A stretch of 64,000 nucleotides of DNA from Brienomyrus brachyistius (Eukaryota > Chordata > Actinopteri > Osteoglossiformes > Mormyridae), in contig NC_064539.1 in assembly GCF_023856365.1 (NCBI RefSeq), forward strand, positions 29,229,493 through 29,293,492, read 5' to 3'. Position 1 is the stretch's first letter, and the number at the start of each line of letters is the position of its first letter. The notes under the pieces are model-generated. The model ran no database searches. It was not told the DNA's origin and saw only the letters and a list, made by a program, of their open reading frames with translations. The translations under genes were made by a program, and so were the position numbers. Shown in pieces: positions 37,618-49,702 of this stretch.

Positions 37618-38523
37618 AATACGCCTGAGTTGCGATGCCGATTGTCTTTGAGCTACAGAGACTCACCAGTGACAAGGGCCCATGTCCAAATCTGCTGTCG
37701 CTCCCACTAAATCCCCTCAACGCCAGGAATGTATGTTAGTTACCCTCCCTGCCCTGTCGGTAAAATGAGGGTACAGAGCTTCCTGTAAGCACCTTCCTGA
37801 GCGGCTCATCTCCATGTCCCCGCATGCATGCGCAGCTTCCTCTGCCGGCCCGTCCGCCCTCTGCAGGCTCCTGCCCCCCCCAACCCCCCAGCCTCACAAA
37901 CCAGGCCTGTCTATTCTGCCCGCTCTGCCTGCCTTCAGCCGGAAGAGAGGTAGCCGCTATTACTGAGCCGGTTCGATGAGATCTCCGCCCTCGCTGGTGC
38001 ACACAGTCTTATAGCAAGTATATATAGCAAAGAGATTCTTCCTTCATTGCTGCTTCAGACTCCATAAATAAAACCCTCTACCATGACATACCATGCAGCA
38101 CATTTTGAATAGTAATTGAATATTGAAAAAAAGCATCATATAAAACAAATCAGCTTTATACAGCGCTACACACTCCTAGGTTTATATGTCAGCATATTTC
38201 CTCTGTGGATTTGCGTACGAATTAACTCAAAATTCAGTCAGATCAGGGCAGGTATAATAATAATAGTAATACTATCTATCTATGGTATTAATGTCTATCT
38301 ACCTATGCAGATACGCATCCACGGGGGTGTGGGGGGGGGGGGTCGTTTATGCAGGGACCTGCATTCCCAAAGCCTGATATGACTGGTCCCCAGGACAAAT
38401 AAGTTTTAGAAACACTGAATTAACTTACATCGACCTCATGAGTTGTGGGGCAGTGGGAGGGATTATCTATTAAAAGCGGCTATAGAACTGCCTCTGATCT
38501 TCACTACGGCAACAGATAAACAG

Positions 38524-38640
38524 CCGAGAGGAGCATGTCGGCCCGAGAGGAGCATGTCGGCCCGAGAGGAGCATGTCGGCCCGAGAGGAGCATGTCGGCC
38601 CGAGAGGAGCATGTCGGCCCGAGAGGAGCATGTCAGGTCG
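38524..38640. repeat. 19-bp minisatellite, about 6 copies
   Basis: Units of GAGAGGAGCATGTCGGCCC, almost identical. Each has a GAGCATGTCG core. Confidence 0.96.
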
Positions 38641-38901
38641 GCAGTGAGGCCAGACACACTGTGGAAGGATTAGGCAATTGATTAGTGTTACAAAAGCCTA
38701 ATGTGGTTGGGTGGGGTCTGGCCATCAATTGCCAATAGAAAAAGGAAGGAAAGTTAGACCACCGACACAGAGAAAGGGAGGGGGGTCATAGGGCCTATAG
38801 CTGGTGGAGGGTGGGGCCAAAGGGCCTGTGTGGGTGGGCTAAGCTAGGTAATGATATGCATAGAAAATAGATGGTGAGGGAGCAAAGGAAGGCAAGGGAT
38901 G

Positions 38902-39697
38902 CTAGGGTTACTATATGTGGTGAGCCAAAAAAGAGGAAATGTCTGGGGATCAAAATATTAATGAGTGTTGACATTCACTGGCCAATCAGGTAACTCTTCT
39001 CTTTTGAATAGTAATGAGTTTCTGCATTCACTGGCCAATCAGGTAACTCTTCTCTTTTGAATAGTAATGAGTTTCTGCATTCACTGGCCAATCAGGTAAC
39101 TCTTCTCTTTTGAATAGTAATGAGTTTCTGCATTCACTGGCCAATCAGGTAGCACTTGAATATGAATATGAATATTTGAATATGAATATTAATGACTTCT
39201 CCCTAACCACCCAGTAAAACGGAAGTTCATGTCTAGGGAAACCCACATGTACGGTGACCTTACAGTTGACTCTCGTTTTTACAATCTACATACGACGGAC
39301 ACAATATATGTGCATACAACTCTTTTTCAAGAAAAGTAGCAAAACACACGTTTGCTAAATTTCAAGCAAACGACGTGATTCATGGTTCACATGAAAACAA
39401 AAATAGTGTGTGAAAGTGCCAAAGGCTTCCGGAGCCTGACGTCACTTGTGAGCAGCGTGATACACACAGCTGGACGTGAATAACTTTTCACGTTTAAAGC
39501 AAACGTCCGGAGTGGCTGCCATATAGTGAAAATCTGTTCCATTTCCTTCACTTGGTACTCCACTGCAACTTGCAAAACTGGGTCATATGGGATGCAGCGC
39601 TAAACCCAGACAAGCCGCCGATTTCGGAAAAACCACCCAGCTAAGGGCCCAAAAAGAGGAGGTATCTAGAGAAACCCGGACGTATGGTGATCCTAGT
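38902..39697. mobile_element. hAT-type non-autonomous element(s), possibly nested
   Basis: Left end: AGGGTTACTATATGTGG with CCAAAAAAGAGGAAATGTCT. Right-type ends occur twice: GAAACCCACATGTACGGTGA (about 39238) and AGAGAAACCCGGACGTATGG TGATCCT (about 39669-39694), the reverse of the left end and preceded by CCCAAAAAGAGGA. This end type is known in vertebrate hAT elements. One left and two right ends suggest two overlapping or nested insertions. Confidence 0.6.
38960..39155. repeat. 53-bp tandem repeat carrying CCAAT boxes, about 3.7 copies
   Basis: Units hold TTCACTGGCCAATCAGGTAA followed by CTCTTCTCTTTTGAATAGT. The full CCAATCA motif is kept in all four copies, at 53-bp spacing. It lies inside the hAT-like element at 38902. 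Confidence 0.95.
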
Positions 39698-40635
39698 GGT
39701 GAGAAGGGGTCACCGGCTTTGTAAGTGAAATCAAAGGGTGAAAATGAACCAAAGCTTTATACACCGAAGAGTATGGCTTAATGATGGAGGTGAGTTCTAC
39801 CTGAAGAAAGCTGCTGATTGTGTCGTTACGAGTTTTAGCAAAAAACAAGCAAGAGTTAAACACGGAGGGGAAGTCTTGAATTTCCATCGAATGACCTCAA
39901 AACTGTGTTCAAGACAAAACGGAACGGAATTTAAAGTAGCCCAATAAAAAGAAATGACACCCCCATAAAAAACCGGCACATCCTCTGTTTAGTCAGTGCT
40001 CGGATATTTTATATCTCTCTCCGTTACTGACACGGCGCACAATGAGTCCTGTGGATACTGGCACAGCACACAGAGACAGCAGCCCTTAATAAATCCAGGC
40101 CCCGGCACTCAAAACAGTCGTCTACCATCATTCATCGTTCCTCTTCCTCAAACAAAGCGAGTACGGCCTTAACATCTGGATCACTTACAATGACTTTGGG
40201 AAAATATCCAGTTAAGCATCAACACTGGGTCAAACAGCAGTGACACAAATCTCATTATGAAGCGTTATAAGCCACGGAGAAAGTGTTATCTTATCTATGT
40301 ATCTGTATATGTTGTTTGCATGTATTTTATTATCTTTCCATGTTATTTGGCTTTAAGTATGTACAGGCATGTATTTTATTATCTAGCTATATAGAAATTT
40401 ATGTAATACATTAAAAATGTGTCACACAAATATTCCAAAATGCGTTACGTAAATGAAATTCAGCTATATAATTTTAAGAAATTCACATTTGCATATTTTA
40501 GACTAGCTGTAAGCTTTTACACTGCATCAGTTGGCAATATTATTTCATATACAAAGCACAAATTATTTATTTACAAAGTAGCATTTACATTTTCACGTCA
40601 GATTCAAGCTACTAAATTTCTCATTAACAACACAG

Positions 40636-40775
40636 CACGGCGGATGATATAGTGGTTAAGGATGTGGCTTATTCACCTAGAGTTTGCACTTTGAAAAACT
40701 GCGCTGAGGTTCCCCTTGTGCAAAACACTTCACGTCAATCGCTCAAGAAGTTTGCGTAAATAGGTAAATACATCA
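40636..40775 (+). mobile_element. tRNA-headed SINE
   Basis: Starts GCACGGCGGATGATATAGTG GTTAAGGATG (A-box-like), followed by TTATTCACCTAGAGTTTGCA and CCCCTTGTGCAAAACACTTC. The B box is degraded. A SINE copy, not a tRNA gene. Confidence 0.6.
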
Positions 40776-41929
40776 CCACAAAAAAATCACCTTAGATTCA
40801 CTTTAGCTACCAAAATGTACATTCTAGCTCGTGTTCTAGCACACTACCAAATGAGAATCCGATCATCCCTACGTGCATGTCACAGATGGAGAGAAGCAGC
40901 TTTCCAGTAAGACGAGGTTTAATCACCCCTTAACAAACAGCATCAGGTAACATGATAGGGACACCAAGCTCTCTACATCCAACCGGGTCATACAGAACCT
41001 TACCCATGCAGCGCCACCCACATCCTGCTCAGAACCACTGACGAGAAGCACAGGGCCGGAGGCTGGGGGGCCTTCGCACAGGAAGTCTGGGGTTGACATG
41101 CTACCTTTCTGTGATCCTCTGAGCGAAGTGACAAACTCAGAAGCTCCACAACTGCTTATTTACAAGGAAGTTACAAGCAGCCCAGAGATAAGGATGCATG
41201 TGTGTCCTGCAATAGCTGTTCAAACAGAAAGCACAGTCTCCAGACGGAACCCATCCCCCACACCACTCAAAACAAACAGACACGTGTTATTTTACACATC
41301 AGACAGTAGAATTAATTATGATGAATATGAACAATGCTTATTAACGTGTGCAAGTGAGAGGGACCCTTTAAGACGTGTGGCTTCCTTACCATGACTGCTG
41401 CAGTCGATTGTTCTATTTATGCAGAGCGATATTCAGCAATGGCTGCGGTTTGTGCATGCTTTCCAAACGGCAATACCTATATTTACATTTGCTTCTGTTA
41501 AATCTTTCAGAAACTCTGACATTTCACTTGTCTTAGAAGCATCACCCGTGTACTTTTACCCAACCAACCAAGCTACACAGGCCCCCAGACAGCTGAAGAG
41601 ATTAGTGCTGCCAGACATTTCTTTCAGCAAAATTTTTAATTGCGATTCTATTTTAAGAAGCAGATAAACTGATATTAGAAGCTAGAGTGTCGAAAAATTG
41701 AGTGAGAAACTTCTTTGGATCTCCGGTTATTTGGTGGAGCCCTGGCAGGTTTCCTGTTCCTGTCATCTGCTTTTAATTAATGCAAAGAGGACAGCAAACA
41801 CGACCAAACGCTGAAGGACAGGCAGGATGCAGGTGCTGAGTAAAGTTTGCCTAACACCGGAGTGTTTGGTGAACAACTACAGGAGTGTTTGGTGAACAGC
41901 TACAGGAGTGTTTTTTACCTTTCTTCACA

Positions 41930-42165
41930 ACAGGCCTTTATTCGTTTATTCACTTCTCATTCTTCATGCTTCTCATTCTTCTTCATGCTTCTCATTCGTT
42001 TTCATTCATTATTATTATTATTATTAGTTGTAGTTGTAGCAGCAATGCTGTTAGTATTAGTAGCTTCATTCATTTGTTTGTACTGTGTTCTGTCTTTGAA
42101 CTGTCTATTCTGCACTATATGCTTCTACACTACATACCTTGGTGCTGCATACACAAGAATAAAGT
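41930..42165 (+). mobile_element. LINE 3' end-like T-rich segment
   Basis: T-rich sequence with an ATT microsatellite (42009-42026) ends CTTGGTGCTGCATACACAAG AATAAAGTTTATCTT, like the 3' ends of L2/Rex-type LINEs. Just left (41859-41911) is a short 23-bp tandem repeat (GGAGTGTTTGGTGAACA). Confidence 0.4.
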
Positions 42166-42249
42166 TTATCTTAATGGCAGCATTGCAGGTAGTACTTACA
42201 CAGTAGGATGGTAGGTGAGGGACTTTGCTGCAATCAACATGTTTTACAA

Positions 42250-42480
42250 TCGGCTATGTGTGGAAATGCAATGGTGGCCTAACAGTTAAAGGAGGTGCAC
42301 TTGAGAGTGGAAGGTTGGTGGTTCAAATCCCTGGCTTGGAAGGTACCGCTGAGGTACTCTGAGCGAGGTACTGCCTCCCAGAAGCTGAATTAGCCACCCC
42401 TGCTATGTCATAGTATCACATATGGGTTAAATGCAGAGGACCCACTTCAGAGTTATGCGCCGTGTATCGATGATGTCAAT
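42250..42480 (+). mobile_element. tRNA-headed SINE
   Basis: GGTGGCCTAACAGTTAAAGG (A-box-like, about 42271), TTGGTGGTTCAAATCCC (B box, about 42315), then GAGGTACTCTGAGCGAGGTA and GGGTTAAATGCAGAGGACCC, a known fish SINE body. Confidence 0.75.
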
Positions 42481-42489
42481 TCAGCTCAG

Positions 42490-44100
42490 CTTTTCTTCTC
42501 CAAATCTTTAAAGTAAGCATATTCTGATGCCTTTTTCCCAACGTTTTCCCAAAAAAATGCCTACAGGGCTTCAGGAATGGCTTACGCAAACACACAGGGG
42601 CGTGTGCAGGGTGTGACCGGTTTACCTGAACAAATAAAAGGACACATGGCGTTTGTTTCATGTCAAACAGCAGCTGCATTTTTCTCCACCCATGCATTCA
42701 TTTGTTTATGCTGTACATGTAAATGAATCAACACACAATGCATTGGTCATAAGGAAATGTGGGAAATGTAGGAAATGTGGGAAATGTAGTCCTCCTACAC
42801 ACTGTATCAAACAGTACTATGAAATGCATGTAGATGGCTTAATGGTTAACTGTGAAGTTGGCAAAACATGAAGTTTCCTTAATCACGCAACATTGGTCAT
42901 CATGATAGTTAGACCGCACCACAAATTTTATATTTCTTAATTGTGTGCAGTCAATTGTGCATAGAAATTTAATTGAGACTATATGTAAACATTCACAGAT
43001 GGACCACATATCCAAGGCTGGCTTTCTGCATAATTTTTTTTATCTGCCTTCATTATTTCGTGAGGATGAAATGTCTGTTGGCCGCCTCGCCCTGCCCGCA
43101 TCCTTCACCGCGATGAGGCCACTTTGGGACTGTCCACTGGCATAATGACACACATATACAACCAGAAGCCGTTTTCTTAGCACAAACTACTGGCTTTAGA
43201 AGAAGGACCCGCCTTCCACGGGCAGCACACGGCTGCTGCACCTTCATCTCTCCGCTTCGGAGTCTCCCATCCGTCGCTCCGCCCGCATTACAGCTTCTTG
43301 CCTACTTCCATCCGCTCTTAATGGTGAGACCCATCTGTGAGCCAGCTGCACTGGGCTGGGACACTGAGAAAAGCCACTGGCAGATTTAGGTGTGGGTAAC
43401 ATGGGCAGCCGCTCAGCACGGCATCTTCCCGGGGGCGGCGTGGGGCACCAGCACGAGGAAACAAACCAGAATGGCGAGATCGGTGCCACTGGTTTCCTAT
43501 CGCTAATTTGCACGGCACATCAATGACATCACGTGGGTCAGTGTGGGTGTAGTAGTCAGTGTGGGTCAGTAGTCGGGTGAGTGCCCTGACTGTAGTTTGT
43601 GAGCAAAGCAGGCTAACAATCAGAAATAAAAGATGGGGAGGGGCCGCGGCTGGGCTGACCTCAGGTCACCACACTGGAAGCCCGAGGTAGGGGGGGGGGG
43701 GGGGGGGGGGGCAGGGTAATCTATCAAATACTGCACCTCTAACTCAGTGCAGTATGAATGCAATTAATAAAACCAGTCGCATTATAAAATGCTGCCAAAT
43801 AAACCACAATTGATTCATAATACTGTTAGTATTAGTTGCCCAGTTTAGGAAAAACAGGAAAGAAAAGGAGGTGAAACATGCACAAGATAAATGTATGCAG
43901 TTGCAGTTGTTTAATCTCTTTATGAGTTTAATATTATCCATGTAATGAAATATGCTAGTGCAACACTAGTATGCTTGTTACACAATATGGCAATAGTGTA
44001 ATAATTTGATTCTCTTTTTTATTTATATATTATAAATAAAATGTTTTTCACTATTTCTGTAATAGTGACAGTAAAGCTCCATCTTATCTTAATTTCTATA
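42490..44100. other. Intron 1 stretch without genes
   Basis: A GC-rich patch lies at 43200-43460, then a TCAGTGTGGGT-type short repeat near 43535-43575 and the poly-G at 43690. No gene seen. Confidence 0.4.
43690..43711. repeat. Poly-G tract, 22 bases
   Basis: Uninterrupted G run. One of about a dozen G or C homopolymers in the window; see findings. Confidence 0.97.
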
Positions 44101-44112
44101 GTACAATTTCCC

Positions 44113-44760
44113 CTGGTGGGGGACATGTTGCTGGCCCAAGCAGAGGAGTTTAAGTATCTCGGGGTCTTGTTCGCGAGCGAAGGAAGAAGGGAGATGGACA
44201 GACGGATCGGTGCAGCGTCGGCGGTAATGGGGAGCTGTACCGTTATGTCGTGGGGAAGAGGGAGCCGAGCTGGAAGGCAAAGCTCTCAAATTACCAGATG
44301 ATCCACATTCCGACCCTCACCTATGGTTGTGACTGAAAGAATGAGATCGCAGCAGAAATTAGCTTCCAGCACAGGGTGGCTGGGCTCAGCCTTTGAGATG
44401 GAGTGAGGAGCTCAGACATTTGGGAGGAGCTCAGACATTCGGGAGGAGCTCAGAGTACAGCTACTGCTCCTCCGCATTTAAAGGAGCTAGTTGAGGTGGT
44501 TTAGGCATCAATTAGGATCAAGGATGCCTCCTGGATGGCTCCCTGGGGAGGTGTTTTGGACAAGTCCAGCTGGGAGGAGGCCCCGGGGCAGACCCAAGAC
44601 ACGTTGGAGAGATTATGTCTCCAACAAGGAAGGCCTTGATATTCCTTTGGTGGAGCTGGAGGAGGTGGCTGGGAAGGTGGAGGTCTGGGCATCCCTGCTT
44701 ACACTGCTGCCCCCACGACCCGACCGCAGATAAGAGGGAGACAATGGATGGATGGATTTA
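44113..44760 (+). mobile_element. RTE/Rex3-like LINE, C-terminal fragment with 3' end
   Basis: Frames read LLAQAEEFKYLGVLFASEGR and MDRRIGAASAVM, then after frameshifts and small tandem copies (ATTCGGGAGGAGCTCAGA), MPPGWLPGEVF, GRRPRGRPKTRWRDYVSN and GLDIPLVELEEVAGKVEVWA, ending LLPPRPDRR and a stop. These are the last reverse-transcriptase blocks of fish RTE-type LINEs. The short 3' UTR ends in GATGGATGGAT, as expected for this clade. 5' truncated and frameshifted. Confidence 0.85.
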
Positions 44761-45399
44761 TATACTACAATTTGTTTTTATTTGTCTTTGTTACTTCTTT
44801 CTGATATTTCTAAATCTCATTTTGTATATCTTTCTATATTGATATTGTTTAAAATTTTTTGCATTTGCATTTTTGGTTGACGGCTCGGGACATGAACATA
44901 CAGTATTTTTTTTGGGGGGGGGGGGTCCCCTGAAGGGTTAGGGGTTCGCCATCCAAGCCAAACCCGCCAGTGAGAAGAGAGTGAGCTTATAGCAGGTCTG
45001 CCTTTTATCTTATAGTTTTTAATGCAACATATACATAAGTGTTCACCAACCATCAAAGCAGTTCATTTTATAAAGTGCATTTTAAATTAGAGGCAAGTTT
45101 TGTTAAGTAAATGTCTCTATACAGTCTATATAATGATAAGTAAAGACTCTCCGCCTGGGATCAATAGGGAATCTCTTATCTTTGCGTCTGCTCACACAAG
45201 GTAATCCATACCATACTTGAGTACGTTTGACCTCCAAAGTCTAGTTTTTTGTACTAGTGTGATTCCTCCGTATCATGCTCAAGCAGGTACGCTTAACCAT
45301 GCCCAGGCCTGCTTGAAGAGGTGGGCCCTTGCATGGCTCAGTTGGACTTCAGTACTGTACGCATCCAGTGTGATCACTAACTGTGCCCGAGCATGTACA

Positions 45400-45481
45400 G
45401 ATCGGGTAGGCTGTATAGATTGGTTAGGCTGTACAGATCAGGTAGGCTGTACAGATCGGGTAGGCTGTACAGATCGGGTAG
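45400..45481. repeat. 18-bp tandem repeat, about 4.6 copies
   Basis: Units of GATCGGGTAGGCTGTACA with few variants (GATTGGTTAGG, GATCAGGTAGG). Confidence 0.93.
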
Positions 45482-45919
45482 CGACAAACACTTATCAAAG
45501 CAATCATTTTTGGTCTATGGTAGTGGTGCACTGTTAAATATGGGGTAAGAAGAGTATCCAGGAACAACTTTATTTGACACACAAATACTCCGAGATATCT
45601 GGGTGAAATATGTTTCTACGTGTAGCATGGATAAATGAATATTAAATCACTGCGTTGTGTACTCGATAAATCTATAAGAGGGCCATGCATCATTGCACCC
45701 AAAACAACTCCAAATAAGCCACAAAATAACATTAATCCTGAACTCCATTGTGCTGTGTGATTTTCTTTGTATATTTTCTTCAGCACAAAAAATCAAATGG
45801 TTGGACTGGATTGGAACGCTCAATGTGTCAACTGGAACGGGGAGGGGTTGGGGAGGGACAATCCTGCTTGGGCATGGTACAAGGCAACTGGATCTAGTGT
45901 GAGTGTGCTCTTTGAGACA

Positions 45920-46060
45920 CCAATTAGCCTAACTGCATGTCCTTGGTCTGCAGGAGGGAGTTCCCATAGGAAATCCACAGGGGAAAAAACACGCAAAATC
46001 TACACAGAGTAGATGGGATCTGAACCCCCAACACTGGAGGCATGAACAACCATGGAACGC
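45920..46060 (-). mobile_element. SINE fragment, minus strand
   Basis: Plus strand shows TAACTGCATGTCCTTGGTCT GCAGGAGGGAG, AAAATCTACACAGAGTAG and GATCTGAACCCCC, the reversed body and B-box region of the L2-tailed SINE. Confidence 0.6.
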
Positions 46061-46810
46061 ACAAGGGAAATTTAGCCTATTGGAAATTAGTTGCCTTAAT
46101 AAACAGTTTAAATGGTATTAAATGAGTATCAGCATCACTCATGACGTTAGAAAATTGAAGCTGTGAAAAACAGAGGTCAACAATAACCGCTAAAATGTGA
46201 AGTTATATTGGAAGAAGGTTAAAAAACTGCATAACATTTTCTCAGTATGGATGCTCTCTGGGATACGAATTAAGCCGAAGGTAAGATTAAAGAGAAGCAC
46301 TAATACATTGGAATTCAGCAACCCCCTAAAAAAAATCATTTTTTAAAAAGCATTTTTAGTTGAAATATATTTAAAAAATATGCCACCCAATTTTATAAAC
46401 ACCAAAAGATAAGTGATTGCATCCCAAGAAAAAAGATTATAATCCTAGAATTATTGTCAGACAGATCACCTGTATTAACTTCACTTTTGGGACGAATTCT
46501 GTGTATTTTCATCTCAGGTGGAGATATGTGGAAAAAAAACTGACAAAAAAGTCGATTGTGTCTGTGATGAGAATGCAGAGGATCTCGGATATGCTCAGTG
46601 ACATCATCCGTGACGTCAGCTTTACTCCGTCACATACCCTGAGCAGCTTTCCTGCAAGGCCCCAATCTCAGCTTATCGCTTGGCCCCAGAAATCAAGCCA
46701 GCGTGATGTGCAGAAACACCCCCAAGAAATCCACTCTTTAAACCTTAAGAAACGGAGCAAAAACAGACAGTAACCCTGGCCTATATATTTCCGCGGTACA
46801 AGGAAACACA

Positions 46811-47830
46811 CTGATCAGCTGTAACATTAAAACCCCCTGCCTAAAACAGCCTAAAACCCCCTGCCTAACATTTTGTAGGTCCCCCTCCTGCCACCTAAAC
46901 AGCACTGACCCATCGAGGCATAGACTGCACAAGAAAAGACATTAGCAGCAGATCCTTTAAGTCCTGGACTTTGCGAGGTGGGGATCTCTGTGGCTCCGTC
47001 ATGTTTGTCCAGCCCATCCCATAGACGCTTGATTGGATTGAGATCGGGGGAATTTGGAGACCAAGTCAACACCTTTAACTGTTTTTCATGTTCCTCAAAC
47101 AATTTTTGCAGGGTGGTGGGGCACATTATCCTGCTGAAGGAAACCACTTATAATACCGCTCCCATGAAGGTGTGTACATGGTCTGCAAGAGAGTTTAGGT
47201 AGACGGTCCATATCAAAGTACCATCCACATGAATGCCAGGACTCAAGATTTCCCAGAAGAACATTGCCCAGATCATCGCACTGTATCTGTCGGCTTGTCT
47301 TCTTCCCAAGGGGCACCCTAGTGCCATCTCCTCCCCAGGTAAACAACACACATGCACCCAGCCGCCTCAAGATGTAACAGAAAATGTGACTCATCAGACC
47401 AGGCCAACTTCTTCCATTGCTAAATGGTCCAGTTCTGATTCTGACATGTCCATTGTAGGCGCTTACAGCAGTGGACGGGGATCAACATTGGCATTCTGAC
47501 TGGTCTGTGGCTACGCAATTTCTAGGAAATCTCCAATGGGATTGGACCAAATGGGCTAGGCTTCACTCTCCACGGACAACGGTGAGCCTTGGGCATCAAG
47601 GAACCCTGAAGACCTGCTACTTTGGAGATGTTCTGACCCAGTCATCTAGCCATCATAGTTTGGCCCTTGTCTTTATGCTTGGACATTTTTCATGCATCTA
47701 GCACATTAACTTCAAGAACTAACGGTTCTCTTGCTTAATATATAAGGGCACCCTTGACAGGTGCATTGTAATAAGATAATCAATGTTATTCACTTCACAT
47801 GTCAGTAGTTGTAATGAAATGGCTGTTTGG
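46811..47830 (-). mobile_element. Tc1-like transposon, inactive, family 1
   Basis: About 1.0 kb from CTGATCAGCTGTAACATTAA to GTAATGAAATGGCTGTTTGG, ends that are reverse complements of each other. The minus strand encodes Tc1 transposase pieces: TWSPNSPDLNPIKRLWDGLD near 46990-47060, and upstream pieces in other frames (for example CVLFTWGGDG). The NPIK motif has Lys where the catalytic Glu of the DD34E triad (NPIE) belongs, and frames are broken, so it is dead. In mctp1 intron 1, same strand as the gene. Confidence 0.9.
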
Positions 47831-47839
47831 TACTTACAT

Positions 47840-48930
47840 TTCTCAAAAGGTCACACAGAGGCCATTCGGTGACAGAAAATATTTATGCCACAAAACAAAC
47901 CAGAGGACCTGGCACGGTCTAGTGGGTCACAGAGTGTCTTAAATTATACGGCGAGGAGCTTTGAATGGAAGCTTCAATCTTCCAGTCACATCTCAGCACC
48001 TTTCATCTCTCTCTGCTCTTGAGAAGGTTGCGTGATGCTTCAGCAAGGCCACAAACAGATGCCAGTGTAATACTTCATGCTGGCTGCTGCCATGTCCGAA
48101 GCCTGCGATAAACCTGTTTGTACCACGTCTTTGGTAAAATGCTGTTGTATTATTGGTCCAGAGATGTCACATGCGTGTTGATTATTTTCATGTATCACAG
48201 GTAGTTCTGACAGTCTAACAACAGTTCTATATTAATCCATTTTAATGCTTTATCAAGCATGTTAATATAAAAACCTGCGACTTTTTTACGCAGTCATTCT
48301 TACCAGCATCATATCCTTTGGTTTTCAAAACTCAAGTGCCTGTCTGTTGAAGGTTACTATAGTAACTTAACGGACCTGCTGCAGCCTGACCAGATGTTCT
48401 CCCCTTGTAGGAGCTATATTTTTGACAGCACATTGGAACAGTATTATATGGAGCATCTGAAAATTATTTTTACTATTATTGCTATTATTGTGTTTTGTCG
48501 GTTAGCTGCAACGTGACCAGGATGAACCGCTTCCTTCCGCTTTGCGTCGGGCCGCATCACACCAAGCTGTCATTGATTATTTTGGTATAACTGCACGCCT
48601 CGTCGTGGTTCAGCATTTACTTATTCTCTGTGTCATGGCATGCAAGGAAAATCATATCCAAGGTGTCTCTCTTCCACTCGGTAGTAAGATAGAGATGCAG
48701 ACAGGGGCTGTGGTTAGTCTCAGTGAGATCCATTCACGCCTTAGCCTCCTGCTTCCCCTGTATCAAGAAGCCATTGGACGGAACTTTCCAACAGTCAACT
48801 TCATTTTATTTCACATCAAAAGAACATTCAGACTTCCGATAAAGCAAATAATTCACTCAAGATCAATAAGCATGTAATTATCTTTCTTATATGGAACATT
48901 GCTAGAACTTTACGGTAAAGCATTTAGGAG
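47840..48930. other. Intron 1 stretch without genes
   Basis: The plus-strand open frame 48542-48877 has no family resemblance. No repeat recognised. Confidence 0.4.
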
Positions 48931-48939
48931 CGATATCTG

Positions 48940-49210
48940 AACAAAAGACTCGGAGGCAGTACTGTTGCCTCATATCTCCACGCTTAGATGCTGCAATCCT
49001 ACCTCTCCTGCGTGGGATTCCTCTGGGTTCTCCAGCATCCTCCCACAGATCAAAGAGCTGCAGTTCGGCTAACCTAAACGGCCATTTGAGTGTGAGTGTG
49101 TGTCCTGTTATGGAACCCCATCCAGGGTGTTCCCCAGCCTTGTACCATATACTACCTGTCACAGGCTCCAGACAGCCCCCCCCCCCCCCCATGGCGATTA
49201 GAATGGATTT
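48940..49210 (+). mobile_element. L2-tailed SINE
   Basis: GGAGGCAGTACTGTTGCCTC, GGATTCCTCTGGGTTCTCCA, ATCCTCCCACAGATCAAAGA, GTGTGTGTCCTGTTATGGAA, CCATCCAGGGTGTTCCCC and ACAGGCTCCAGACAG occur in family order. A 15-C run (49176-49190) interrupts the tail. Confidence 0.75.
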
Positions 49211-49559
49211 TAACAAAAGAAAACAGCCCTTCCAACAGTGATGCCAGCAATAGGGCAGCTGTAGAAGAGGGTTACTTCCAGTTTCTGATGCTGTGAAAGC
49301 AGGAAGGAATAAATCAACCAAAGGTTTCTGTAATCCAGATTTTAATTATGAGGCAGACTAAACAGAGTTCTAAAGCCAGCAGTCCATCACTTGTGTGGGA
49401 TTTTGTGGTTTTACAGTCGACAAATCCCGCCATGGCCCAGCCCGAAATAAAGCTTAAATTTGCTAGTGTTACCAATGACATTTTAAAAACCAGATAATTA
49501 ACAACAGCCTAATAAATGACAGCGGGCAGCTCACCACCATTTTGCTTTCAATGTATGGG

Positions 49560-49702
49560 TTTTCTCAGAATATCGTTTGCCTTTGTTTGGATTTATTTAT
49601 TTTGCTTTTATATAACGTTTTACATAACATTATTTCACACCATCGTATGCAGTGTACTGAATATAACTGGTGTGACAATAAAGCCCTATTTGACTTGATT
49701 TA
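49560..49702 (+). mobile_element. LINE 3' end-like segment
   Basis: T-rich stretch ending GTGTGACAATAAAGCCCTAT TTGACTTGATT, the polyadenylation-like end of L2/Rex-type LINEs. A hAT-type scrap (GAGAATCGATACTAAATCGT ... CGATCCCTA) follows at 49898-49968. Confidence 0.45.

Noticed and set aside
48542..48877. 111-residue plus-strand frame
   Set aside because: No recognisable domain, codon bias or splice context.
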